Shown in pieces: positions 42,526-51,626 of a DNA stretch of 64,000 nucleotides. Source of the DNA: Amoebidium appalachense (taxonomy: Eukaryota; Ichthyosporea). Location: contig CAVNZM010000006.1 of assembly GCA_963693365.1 (NCBI GenBank), forward strand, positions 6,944,001 through 7,008,000, given 5' to 3'. The position numbers and the translations under genes were made by a program. The notes below the pieces were generated by a model. The model did not search any database and was not told where the DNA came from. It saw only the letters and a list, made by a program, of their open reading frames with translations. The stretch's first letter is position 1. Each line of letters opens with the position of its first letter.

Positions 42526-42685
42526 AAAAAAGGAAAAAAAAAAAAAAAAAAAAAAAAAACCTTCGTTACAAGCCATGCACGACCGACCCCAAAAAAAAAA
42601 AAGAAAAGAAAAAAAAAAAAGAAAAAAAACCTTCGTTACAAGTAGTCATGCACGACCGGAGAGGGGGGGGGGGGCAGGAAGTTGC

Positions 42686-42729
<44 letters not shown>

Positions 42730-42730
42730 G
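42420..42730. repeat. C-run, A-runs, duplicated segment and G-run
   Basis: C runs to about 42515 change directly into A runs (42516-42568). The 20-bp word CCTTCGTTACAAG(..)CATGCACGACC occurs at about 42560 and again at 42630, with a second A-rich run between. A G run follows at 42689-42727. The whole looks like a local duplication of a poly-A-ended insert. Confidence 0.75.
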
Positions 42731-43269
42731 ATTGTGTGAAGATAATACCAAGTGTATTCGGGTGTGTTGCGATTGTTGGCTTTGAATATGCCAATGTTTG
42801 TGTTTGGAAGCCAAGGCCATTCAAACCATTGGGTTGCCAAGTTGATGCCGGAACCACCCCACCTCCCCCCATCCCCCCCCCCCCCCCCCCCCCCCCCCTC
42901 CTCCCTCTCCCCCCCCCCCCTTCCCCCCTTTCCCCCAAACACACACACACCTGCTCACACACATTCCCTCGAGACGTTAGCGAACACGGTGGCACACCCC
43001 ACAGAACCATAGATTTGCCCTGACACACTGTACACACGTGCACACACTACACATTGCCAAGTGCACAAGTGGGTGTGTGGCATACCGTGGTACAAACACA
43101 GACCTGTCACACACACTCACTGTTAAACACAAACGCACACACCATGACCTGTGTATCTGACGCAAATTCACAAAAACACACACACAAGCCGAGTGTTACA
43201 CATTTTCACGCACACACAGTCACATGTACACATGGTGAGGCCATACATAACACCTACCCACACACCCAC

Positions 43270-44275
43270 AAGCCCCCGGTGCAGCCAGCACCCTGAGACC
43301 ACCACCCACCTCTGGGCCTGCCTGCCCCATGCCGGGGAGGTCCCCACCCTGACCACGGCCATCACAGCCTGCATCCACAACGTCCTGCACACTCGCCATC
43401 CAAACACCCCCACGGCACAGCACCACCATACGGCAGCCACGGTGGTAGACCAATGTGCATGGATAAACTGGATAGGAGGCAACGGTAACCCACCAGACCC
43501 CGAAGACATCAAGTGGGTCGAACGTGGATTCTGCCCACGATCGGTGGGTCCACTACTTGCAGCCACCGGCACCACCAAGACCACCACCCGGGCCATCTTA
43601 GAAAAATCACAGTAGAGTTGCAGTCCTTTTTCTTTTCAAAAATTTGGCACCCATGGAACACAACACTCCCCCCCACCCACCCCAAAACGCAAAAACACCA
43701 CCATATACCCACCACCCGTAGAAAGAAAAGTATGGCTCCCCAAAAACCCAAGACACCAACAAATACACCCCACACACACCCGGCCAGCCTGTTCTGACTG
43801 CCGGAACACACACAGACCCAGTGTGCCCTGTAAAACCCACCTTTTAGTCCACAAAAACATCGCCACAACATACGTACAACAACACATAATGTTAGGCAGC
43901 AACTCCCCACCACCACCACCACCACACCCCATCATCCACCCATACCCACCGTAAATACTATACACAACACTTAGGACTTCCCAATACTGTAGATCGACCA
44001 ATGAGAGCCCTCGGTTAACGTTTATTGCTAGGTTTTGAATGGAGGGGAGGACTGGAGCCTCCTGCCGGCGTGGCCGGGGTAGTAGCCCTGGGCAAAGTGT
44101 GTACTTATAGTTAGGTTGTGAAGGATGGTTTAGCTTAGCTGAACTCATAGATAGCACCTTAACTAGTGTACTGTCGGTGCTGTGTGGTAGACGGTAGTTT
44201 CCCTAAAGGGCCTGAAAAGGCCCTCCGGGAACAAAACGTGATAAAATAAAACAAAAAAAAAAAAAAAAAAAAAAA
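43270..44275 (+). mobile_element. Probable 5'-truncated non-LTR retrotransposon fragment
   Basis: A frame ending at 43615 carries a Cys-His pattern near its start (CSQHPETTTHLWAC, CxxxxETxxHLxxC). That pattern is common after reverse transcriptase in non-LTR elements. The frame continues to GFCPRSVGPLLAATGTTKTT and a stop. About 640 bases of non-coding sequence follow, including a GGGCCTGAAAAGGCCC hairpin near 44208, then a pure A run (44253-44275). Upstream reverse-transcriptase domains are missing. The class is inferred from this tail and the A run; it differs from the full LINE downstream. Confidence 0.45.
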
Positions 44276-44720
44276 CACACACACCCACACAATGTGCATA
44301 CACTGTGGCCAGACTAATTAAGATTCTTCCCTGGCAGTGCCCCCCCCTCCCCCCCCCCCCCCTCCCCCCCCTCTACCCCCCCCCCTCCCCCCGGCAGTCT
44401 CTTGAGTCCTCTGTCCCCCAGTCCCCCCATCCCCTGTCCATCACCCTCTTCCCCCCTATCCCCCTTGTAATCGTTGCTACCCACTGCTGGGCCACCCACC
44501 CACCCATCCAAAACAACAAGAAAAATCACATGTGGATAGACTAAGTATGTTTCCCTTATATTTGGGCTCTTATTTTCTGTCTTCTGCTTTGCAGCTGATA
44601 TCGTCTCACACGAACCCTCACTCACTCAATCCCTGTACTCCCCCCGGCCCCCCCCCTCTCCCCCCCCCCTTCCAACCAGCTTAATTGTTTGAGGCACTGA
44701 CCTAAGTCCTCCGAACAAAG

Positions 44721-44753
<33 letters not shown>

Positions 44754-45448
44754 TCCCCCCCGTTCAGGCTCCTGAGCTCCCCCCTTCTCCTCCTGCCTTC
44801 TCCTCCCAGGCACCTTCCCCCTCCCCCCCCCCCCCCCTCCCCCCCTCTATACACCCTCCCTCCGTCCCCGGCTGGCCCCCCTGAACCCCGTTCCCCATGC
44901 GCCCCCCCCCCCCCCCAACCCTCGTGTGCGTCCCCCCCCCCCCCCCCCCCCCCGCCCTCCCTGCGGAGGCTCTCCCCCTCCCTCCCCCCTCCCCCCCACC
45001 AGGCTACCAAAAAAAAAAAAAAAAAAAAAAAAAAACGGCCTACCCCCCCCCCCCCCCCCCCCCCCCCCCCATTAGGTGCGAAGTAGTGACTTTAACACTA
45101 AGGCATCATGATGATGATCGTTCAACATGCGCATGGCATTTGTAACGAAAGATCCCGATCGATCCCATGATCATAAGTTAAACAGTGTTTTGTGTATGTA
45201 TACATAATATCATTGATATAGTTTATACATACATACATATATATATCACATCGATTCAGTCGCACACATCGATTCAGTCGCACACATCGATTCAGTCGCA
45301 CACATCGATTCAGTCGCACACATCGATTAAGTCGCACACATCGATTCAGTCGCACACATCGATTCAAATGTCGCTCTTTATTATCTGCTAATAAATAGTA
45401 TCCTTCGCGCATCCACCCCTAAACCAGGCCATCCGTGGCCCTAAGGGC
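44276..45448. other. Gene-free stretch with C-runs and one A-run
   Basis: Blocks of C broken by T (44341-44395, 44705-44760, 44815-44840, 44905-44955) and an A run (45009-45035) followed by more C (45043-45070). Coding-like frames here are proline or glycine artefacts. A small tandem repeat closes the stretch. Confidence 0.5.
45246..45366. repeat. 18-bp tandem repeat, seven copies
   Basis: The unit is CACATCGATTCAGTCGCA; one copy has AAG for CAG and the last is partial. It lies about 100 bases upstream of the LINE. Confidence 0.95.
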
Positions 45449-45471
45449 CGGGGAACACCCCCATCCATGTC

Positions 45472-46656
45472 ATGGCACATGCCTATAATCGTTTCAGAAC
45501 CTCTTTCAAAGTTCCATCTACACCCATCACACATGTGCGACCATTAAAACGTCCAGCAGATACACCTACCACAGATGCACAACCAGAAAAACATCGCCTT
45601 AGACTAAGCGCAACACCTATTTACAATACACTACCCATTCAGAATAACACCACACCACTCCGTAGAAACACAATAACAACCATGCCGAAACTTTCGGTTG
45701 ATACAGTACTGGCAGAACTTGCCCTCGTTAAGAAACAGCTAAATGAGCTGTTACCACTCAAGAACATGATAGAAAAACTCCAAACAGAAAATACCCAACT
45801 CAAGCTCACCATTGATTCACTCACAGCCCAGCTAAACATTAGTGGATCGCAAAACCCCAAAACTCATGAGCAAACATCTCGCGACGGAGACATTTCCACC
45901 CCAACACAAAACAATACAGGACCGGAAGCACAGCTCCCGGCAGAGTTCCTAGAATATGCGAACTCTCGTAAAACACCCGAGCTCCGCCAAATTGCCAAGG
46001 AAACATATGCCAGCATTCTTGCAGGCAACGAGTACCGCCGCAACTCCCCTCCCAAACCGCCGGCTAAGGGGAACACCCAAGCAAACGGTAACATCAACAT
46101 CCCACCCAAATACGAGAGGGTGTATTTCAAAGTCAAGCACGGCAGACGCCCACACAGGGCCATGTGGTCCATCTTCAAGGCTCTCGGCTTCCGGTGCTCT
46201 CGCATCCTTTGTCTGTCCTTCATTGGATACGATGTGCTGGAAGTAGCAGTACGGGGCGACTATAACCGTGCGTTCATCCGTGACGCGACAAAGGGGTGTG
46301 GAAGCTTCTTCACCCACCTCCCAAGCTACGACCCATGCGCGCCGGAAAACATTCAGAAAGCAGACAAAGAACGTAAAGTGTCTGCTAAGAATGCGTGCGC
46401 CACACGTTGTCGTGTACGCATCAGCAAGGCAAAAGAGTTCCTCGCAAAGTTGGAAAACGATGCTACGAGCGTGATAGACACGGACACGAAGGAACCAATG
46501 TTTTCTGGTGAGAAACTGCTCGAGCGCAAACGCCGATGCGAGATGGAAATCGAGCTCTTCTGCGAACTGTTCGCGCTGGCGGAAGGTCGTGCATACGACC
46601 CCGTAAGCGACAAGTGGGAACCAACCCCACAGGTGTCGGACCAAACCGATGCCTAA
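45472..46656 (+). CDS. LINE ORF1 protein, coiled-coil nucleic-acid-binding type
   Basis: The product is 394 residues. Around residues 75-125 a heptad-like region (LAELALVKKQLNELLPLKNM, then LQTENTQLKLTIDSL) predicts a coiled coil that would trimerise or dimerise the protein. The second half, from YFKVKHGRRPHRAMW to CELFALAEG, is basic with several cysteines and may bind RNA; no CCHC knuckle is evident. ORF1 proteins coat the element RNA. The start is the first ATG in frame; the end is GATGCCTAA, where the ORF2 ATG overlaps the stop. Confidence 0.8.
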   Translation: MAHAYNRFRTSFKVPSTPITHVRPLKRPADTPTTDAQPEKHRLRLSATPIYNTLPIQNNTTPLRRNTITTMPKLSVDTVLAELALVKKQLNELLPLKNMIEKLQTENTQLKLTIDSLTAQLNISGSQNPKTHEQTSRDGDISTPTQNNTGPEAQLPAEFLEYANSRKTPELRQIAKETYASILAGNEYRRNSPPKPPAKGNTQANGNINIPPKYERVYFKVKHGRRPHRAMWSIFKALGFRCSRILCLSFIGYDVLEVAVRGDYNRAFIRDATKGCGSFFTHLPSYDPCAPENIQKADKERKVSAKNACATRCRVRISKAKEFLAKLENDATSVIDTDTKEPMFSGEKLLERKRRCEMEIELFCELFALAEGRAYDPVSDKWEPTPQVSDQTDA

Positions 46657-49600
46657 TTTATCCTTCTTCTTCTGGAATGCTCGGACACTGGGCCCCCAAA
46701 AGGGCCTCCCCCCCGGGACACTCGACGATAAAATCAGCTACATACAACAACAGACAAACAACCACACGTTTACAGTGATTTGCGAAACACAGTTTAAAAA
46801 CCACCACAAATTCAACTCTACATTGGTCGACACATCCACACACCCCGGTTACGCGAAAAACCGAGGCATTATTGTACTTGCCGCACCACACGTGAGAGTG
46901 AAGTGCAAACCGGTAGCAAAAACGGAATTCTCGGTTTCTATAGAGTTTCTTTCTAATGTTTTTACTTTTGTATATTACCCACCATCTATGTCGGTTGTCG
47001 AATTGACTCACGAGTTGTCACAGTTACCAATGTCCACTGTTATTTTAGGTGATTTTAACACGCGACTCCACCACACAGACACACTGCAAGTGAGTGTCGG
47101 GTACCCATCTAAGCCCCCGGAGCGTGCTATCCCTTTAGCAAGGTATGTCCAAAGTCACACTTTGCGGTTCCCTCAAATATCCCATGCCCACAACACCGAC
47201 TGGGGAGTGGCCTTTTGGCCATCAACCATGTCAAAACTCTCTCTCCCTCCTAACCTCTCTAGGTCATCTGACCACTCTCCTATCCTTTTCCTACCTAAGA
47301 TCTCCCTTGATCTGCTCCCCCCTCCCCCTCCCACCTTTCGCCTCCGTCTATCCCAGCTTAAGTCACAGTGGGGTAGAGTTGATGTATGTGTATGCTATGC
47401 TACGAAACACCCTATATATATGCGCCTATTAGAATCTGCACAAGCCAGGCCAGATTCACATCTCGTACTAGATACATGCACTAACTTTATTGTTGATGAT
47501 TTGATAGATCTCGGTGATTATGCTGGCGGTGGTAGGAAGGAATATCCCGATGCTCTCTTGTTACCAAACACCACTCCCGCTAGACTAGGTGAACCCCTGT
47601 CTCAAAAGGAAAGCTTGCGCCGGCTTGCTAGTATGAATCGATTTGGCCCCCCTGCTCGTATTATTGGTGATACCACTGGAGACCCCCTCATAGACTCTGA
47701 TAAGTATTTCTCGGAACTGTTTAAAGATAGGACCCCCGCTCAGAAACCTATTGTGTGGCCTGTAGACCCATCTATCCCCATAGAATCGATCCTCCCCTTT
47801 TTCAGTCCCGATGCCATATGGTCTGTGATATCTAGTTATAGCTCTAGTAAGTCTTGTGGACCTGATGGACTCCCTGCTGGGTTTCTTAAAATCCTTGTTC
47901 CCTCCTACCCACAAAAGGAAAGTGATCGTGCTATTAAACCTGATCTTACTATCATGTTAAGCTCTCTCTTTTCTTGGTGTGTTAAATGTGGACATGTCCC
48001 GTCATCTTGGTTAGATACCTTAGTGATCCCCATAGTTAAGAAGGACTCTGAGGGCCCCATATCATCCTTTCGCCCCATTACACTAACCCAGGTTGTTCGT
48101 AGATTCTTTGAAGCTTGCTTACTTAGGTTATTTGCACATCACCCTAGGTTTCAATCTATTCTTCACATACACCCATGCCAATCCGCTTTTCGTAAAAACA
48201 ATTCATGTTATGTTCAAATAATGGCACTGCACGATTCTATGCAAGTTGGTGCACAATATGTTGGCTTTATTGATTGGAAAACTGCTTACGATTCTGTCTC
48301 CCCTGGTCTCCTATGGGAAAAGCTTGCTGCACGGGGTGTACCACACTGCATTGGTGTTCTGTTAGAAGCACTCTTGTCTCAAACCTATGGTAGAGCTGTG
48401 GTTAATGGGCATCTTTCATATGGTTTTGCTCGTACTAGAGGTCTCTTGCAGGGTTCATTGCTTAGCCCCTTTTTGTTTAACCTATTTATAGATGATTTGG
48501 CTGTCAAGATTTACGCCGAAAACGATGACCCTATTAATAACTTTCCGCCTGCACTTCTCTATGCTGATGATCTGTCCCTCCTTGCCCGTACCCCTAGACG
48601 CCTGCAAAGATTGTTCGATGTAGTGTCAGAGTGGTGCAAGGCAAACCTTATGATCCTTAACATAGACAAATGTGGTGTTCTTGTACCTGATATAGCTAAC
48701 AATTTACACACATTTACATTATCATCTAAACCTGTACCTATAGTTCCAGAATACAAATATCTTGGTGTTCCGGTTGATTCTGTTGGTGTTATGTTTCCCC
48801 ATATGGTCGAAAAGAGGGTAGAGTTGGCTCGTAAGCGGTTAGCTTTCTTCTCGGCTAATATTTTTAAAGACACACCCCTCCATCCTTCTATTAGACTTAC
48901 ATTTATTCGCACTTTTGTCTTCCCGGCATGTGAATATGGTTTACCCCTTCTCGCCGCTTGGATCAAGAAAGAGAGAACTAGAGCGCTTAAACCCTTGGCA
49001 AATTTCCTTGAAGCAGAAGTTGCCTCCTTTCTATCTAACAACTGTTGTAAACCTGGGCCTGTAACGCTCTCGATATATGGTCTGGTCCCAATAGCTGCTA
49101 GAGTATCCTATCTCGCGCTGAAATTCAATAAGCACATAAGCCGCTTAAAGAAGTATTTGCCCTCCCACCCTCTCTTCTCTATCCGACCTGTCCCCTCCTC
49201 ACCTCTCCCCTCTTTCCTCCCCTCTCTCTCCCCTTCTCCCCTGGGCACAAATACAAATAAACCCCGCAATAGTGTGTGTGTGACTTTGGACTGCCACTTA
49301 CTTATTAAACATGTACACAATCACAAGATAATCACGCAATATAACAAATGGAAAAAGATACCACACGACACTAGACCCGATGAAAGCATACACCTTGAAA
49401 AACTAAGCCTTATGTCTCGTTTTATATATACTGACCGCCTCAACCATATTGCCAAATATGGCACTCGCAAGTGTATAACACCTAAATACATATTACCTTC
49501 CTGTAGAACTGGTCTTTCTCTAGCTGATGGTATTATTGATCAATTACCACGCTTTTACTGTACACGTGCTATACAGTGGAGATCTAATAAGTATAAGGTG

Positions 49601-49843
49601 GCATCATTTGCATGCCCAAACAACACACACACACACCAGTTTAACCGGTCATGTATCGCCAAATGTAGTTTGATAGACCACATAATACCGCAACACACAC
49701 ACGTCACATTCACAACAGACACCCAGAAAGATAGCCTACCTGTAAATTACAACATCCTTGATTTTATACTAAACACGCGTAACTACGACCTGTTTATTAG
49801 ATGTATTGATTGGCTTGAGAAACACATCACTACAAAATTATAG
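46649..49843 (+). CDS. LINE ORF2 polyprotein: APE endonuclease and reverse transcriptase
   Basis: The product is 1064 residues. The N-terminal endonuclease/exonuclease/phosphatase-type domain shows WNAR (about 9), a CETQF glutamate, GDFNTR (about 131) and SSDHSPIL (about 209), the expected metal and catalytic residues. The reverse transcriptase has a FRPITLTQVV block, GLLQGSLLSPFLFNLFIDDL (about 595-615) and the catalytic YADD (about 637). A long C-terminal region has scattered Cys and His (for example CPNNTHTHQF..CIAKC) and no RNase H motif that I can see. It would nick target DNA and copy the RNA in place. The clade was not determined. Confidence 0.92.
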   Translation: MPNLSFFFWNARTLGPQKGLPPGTLDDKISYIQQQTNNHTFTVICETQFKNHHKFNSTLVDTSTHPGYAKNRGIIVLAAPHVRVKCKPVAKTEFSVSIEFLSNVFTFVYYPPSMSVVELTHELSQLPMSTVILGDFNTRLHHTDTLQVSVGYPSKPPERAIPLARYVQSHTLRFPQISHAHNTDWGVAFWPSTMSKLSLPPNLSRSSDHSPILFLPKISLDLLPPPPPTFRLRLSQLKSQWGRVDVCVCYATKHPIYMRLLESAQARPDSHLVLDTCTNFIVDDLIDLGDYAGGGRKEYPDALLLPNTTPARLGEPLSQKESLRRLASMNRFGPPARIIGDTTGDPLIDSDKYFSELFKDRTPAQKPIVWPVDPSIPIESILPFFSPDAIWSVISSYSSSKSCGPDGLPAGFLKILVPSYPQKESDRAIKPDLTIMLSSLFSWCVKCGHVPSSWLDTLVIPIVKKDSEGPISSFRPITLTQVVRRFFEACLLRLFAHHPRFQSILHIHPCQSAFRKNNSCYVQIMALHDSMQVGAQYVGFIDWKTAYDSVSPGLLWEKLAARGVPHCIGVLLEALLSQTYGRAVVNGHLSYGFARTRGLLQGSLLSPFLFNLFIDDLAVKIYAENDDPINNFPPALLYADDLSLLARTPRRLQRLFDVVSEWCKANLMILNIDKCGVLVPDIANNLHTFTLSSKPVPIVPEYKYLGVPVDSVGVMFPHMVEKRVELARKRLAFFSANIFKDTPLHPSIRLTFIRTFVFPACEYGLPLLAAWIKKERTRALKPLANFLEAEVASFLSNNCCKPGPVTLSIYGLVPIAARVSYLALKFNKHISRLKKYLPSHPLFSIRPVPSSPLPSFLPSLSPSPLGTNTNKPRNSVCVTLDCHLLIKHVHNHKIITQYNKWKKIPHDTRPDESIHLEKLSLMSRFIYTDRLNHIAKYGTRKCITPKYILPSCRTGLSLADGIIDQLPRFYCTRAIQWRSNKYKVASFACPNNTHTHQFNRSCIAKCSLIDHIIPQHTHVTFTTDTQKDSLPVNYNILDFILNTRNYDLFIRCIDWLEKHITTKL

Positions 49844-49850
49844 CGCACGC

Positions 49851-49863
49851 GCACACACACACA

Positions 49864-49920
<57 letters not shown>
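49851..49920. repeat. CA array in the LINE 3' untranslated region
   Basis: CA repeats begin eight bases after the ORF2 stop and continue nearly uninterrupted to the conserved 3' end of the element. Confidence 0.95.
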
Positions 49921-49952
49921 CCAGCTGATACCGAGTGTCCCGAGGGGAGCCC

Positions 49953-50000
<48 letters not shown>

Positions 50001-50007
50001 GGGGAAC

Positions 50008-50194
50008 CCCAACTAATTGATTTCTCCTTGTAGTCTTTATGGTGTCTCGTAGAGAAAGTAAACCCTGATATATAGTCACCACCCGACATCTATGTACGTG
50101 ATCATGATATACCGCTGAGGGGATATTCCGAGCAAACCCCCCCCCCCCATACCTGAGACTGGTTCTCTTTGCCTCGAGTAAACAGCGTAAACCC

Positions 50195-50242
<48 letters not shown>

Positions 50243-51250
50243 CGCAGATAACAAAACATAAGGATTCTTTCTTCATGTCAGCTGATTCGCTCAGCCGGAT
50301 CCGGGAAGCGAGTCGATCGCTTGACTCACTCCTCATTTAGCGACGTCATTGGTAGCTCTCGTCTATTGGGTGCTCCTTTCGTGCAGCACCACAGTGTTTT
50401 GCGTACTGTGCCTTTTGTTTTCAACTGGAGCCTTTCACCACTACCATTACATACATGTCAGTTATATACTTCACATATGCCACGCGTGCACACATCCCGG
50501 TTGCAGACACCAATCGACACCAATTGTGTGTGCCCCATTTCACGCGAGCGAGAGGTGACTATGTCGAAACAGATAATCGTTGAAATACTCAGACATGTCA
50601 GGCTTAGCAGATCTCAACAAATAGTCCACTGTATACACAACTAGTTGCTCTGACACCACGCAGAATTTAAAAGAAATGTGTTCGCTCTAGACTCTGCACA
50701 GCAGCTCACGCTTGTCCCAGTGTGACTGGTTCTGCACTGACTGACACCACAATGTCAACGCCAGTGCATGTGCCTCCCATTCTGTGTTAACAAGATCACA
50801 TACTTAAGCAACGTGGCAGGTTTGAGAGCACCGGCATATGTCAAGGGGGCTGGCTTTACAGAGGATGCTACTAGCACCGTGGTTGATTATGTTTTCTGTT
50901 TCTCCTTTGCGGGTGTTTGAAAAGGTCTATCGTTTCAGCGGACCCGCCCCCATTTTTTGTAGGTTAACCGCTGAGCGGATGTCCTGCCCGGATCTACGGA
51001 TTCCAAGTCTGCTGAAATGTAGATACCGACTTATATTCCGATTTGCCTTTACCGTGGATTGATATTTTTGAAAGGGTCCCTGCTGTGGTCGACAAAATCA
51101 CTGACAGCAAAAATCAACATGACGTGTTCAGAACACATGCAGATGCACTATAGCCTAGGGCAAAGCTTTCTTTTTAATAAAAGTTTTACTCCCGTCTAGG
51201 TATTGAGGGAACCAACATTTTCCACATAGAGTGGCACCCTCAAGGTGCTC
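50008..51250. other. Gene-free stretch right of the LINE
   Basis: It holds a TA array (50199-50241) and an ATTGG-containing GC-richer patch near 50290-50370 that resembles promoter sequence elsewhere in the window. A short frame at 50561 (MSKQIIVEILRHVRL..) has no recognised relatives. No gene was called. Confidence 0.4.
50199..50241. repeat. (TA)n microsatellite
   Basis: About 21 uninterrupted TA units. Confidence 0.97.
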
Positions 51251-51253
51251 ACT

Positions 51254-51623
51254 GAGCCGCTCCGCGTTGATCTAAATATCTAAATATCTAGATTGTTAAA
51301 TTTACGTATAAAACTTCCGCAATCCGATCGATCTGTTAAATATGTAAAGTTTGAATAAAATCTAGATTGATTTCGACCCTCTTCCAGATGCGAGGGGGCG
51401 GGGGGGGGGGGGGGGGGGTCTTCCATATGTCTAGGATGAGACGATTGGTCCTTGGAACTCGCCTAAATATCTCTTATCCAATAGAATTGCGATCTACGAT
51501 CTAGATAATTCAGTTTCTAAACTGCTCTACGCGAATCAAGCAGACTTTTAGATATTAAGAGAACGGCATTGGCTCTCTAAATTCGCCGAGTATTTAGATA
51601 TTTAGATCAACGCGAAGCGGCTC
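51254..51623. mobile_element. MITE, 370 bp, with 33-bp terminal inverted repeats
   Basis: The left end starts GAGCCGCTCCGCGTTGATCT and continues AAATATCTAAATA. The right end (51591-51623) is its complement with one mismatch. ACT flanks both sides (51251-51253 and 51624-51626), a 3-bp target duplication. The interior is AT-rich with further small palindromes and a G run near 51401-51418, and codes for nothing. Three-base duplications occur in PIF/Harbinger-type and CACTA elements; the superfamily is not certain. Confidence 0.8.
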
Positions 51624-51626
51624 ACT

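Larger units (their letters stand above)
39744..43200. other. Poorly resolved region, C-rich blocks and possible exons
   Basis: No gene could be assigned. Near 40376-40460 are ATTGG boxes and a perfect TGACGTCA palindrome (about 40448-40455). An AATAAA on the plus strand lies near 40776-40785. Between 41.0 and 42.1 kb the minus strand has exon-like pieces with splice-like borders, for example SRWWFEGFFKFQHAAA ending at a GCAG|GTAAGA donor near 41781. A minus-strand gene of unknown type may lie here. C runs occupy about 41117-41157, 41336-41400, 41687-41720, 41845-41910 and 42430-42515. Confidence 0.35.
45457..49999 (+). mobile_element. Two-ORF LINE (APE-type non-LTR retrotransposon), near full length
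   Basis: ORF1 and ORF2 are both intact and overlap by 8 bases. After the ORF2 stop come a CA array, a short unique end with a GGGGAGCCCC hairpin and an A run of about 43 bases (49957-49999). The octamer CGGGGAAC follows the tail (50000-50007) and also precedes the element (45449-45456), a candidate target duplication. If so, the 5' untranslated part is only about 15 bases. The exact 5' end is uncertain. Intact frames suggest a recent insertion. Confidence 0.85.

Noticed and set aside
45246-45366. CRISPR-like regular repeats
   Set aside because: The 18-bp units are directly tandem with no spacers; a minisatellite in a eukaryotic genome.
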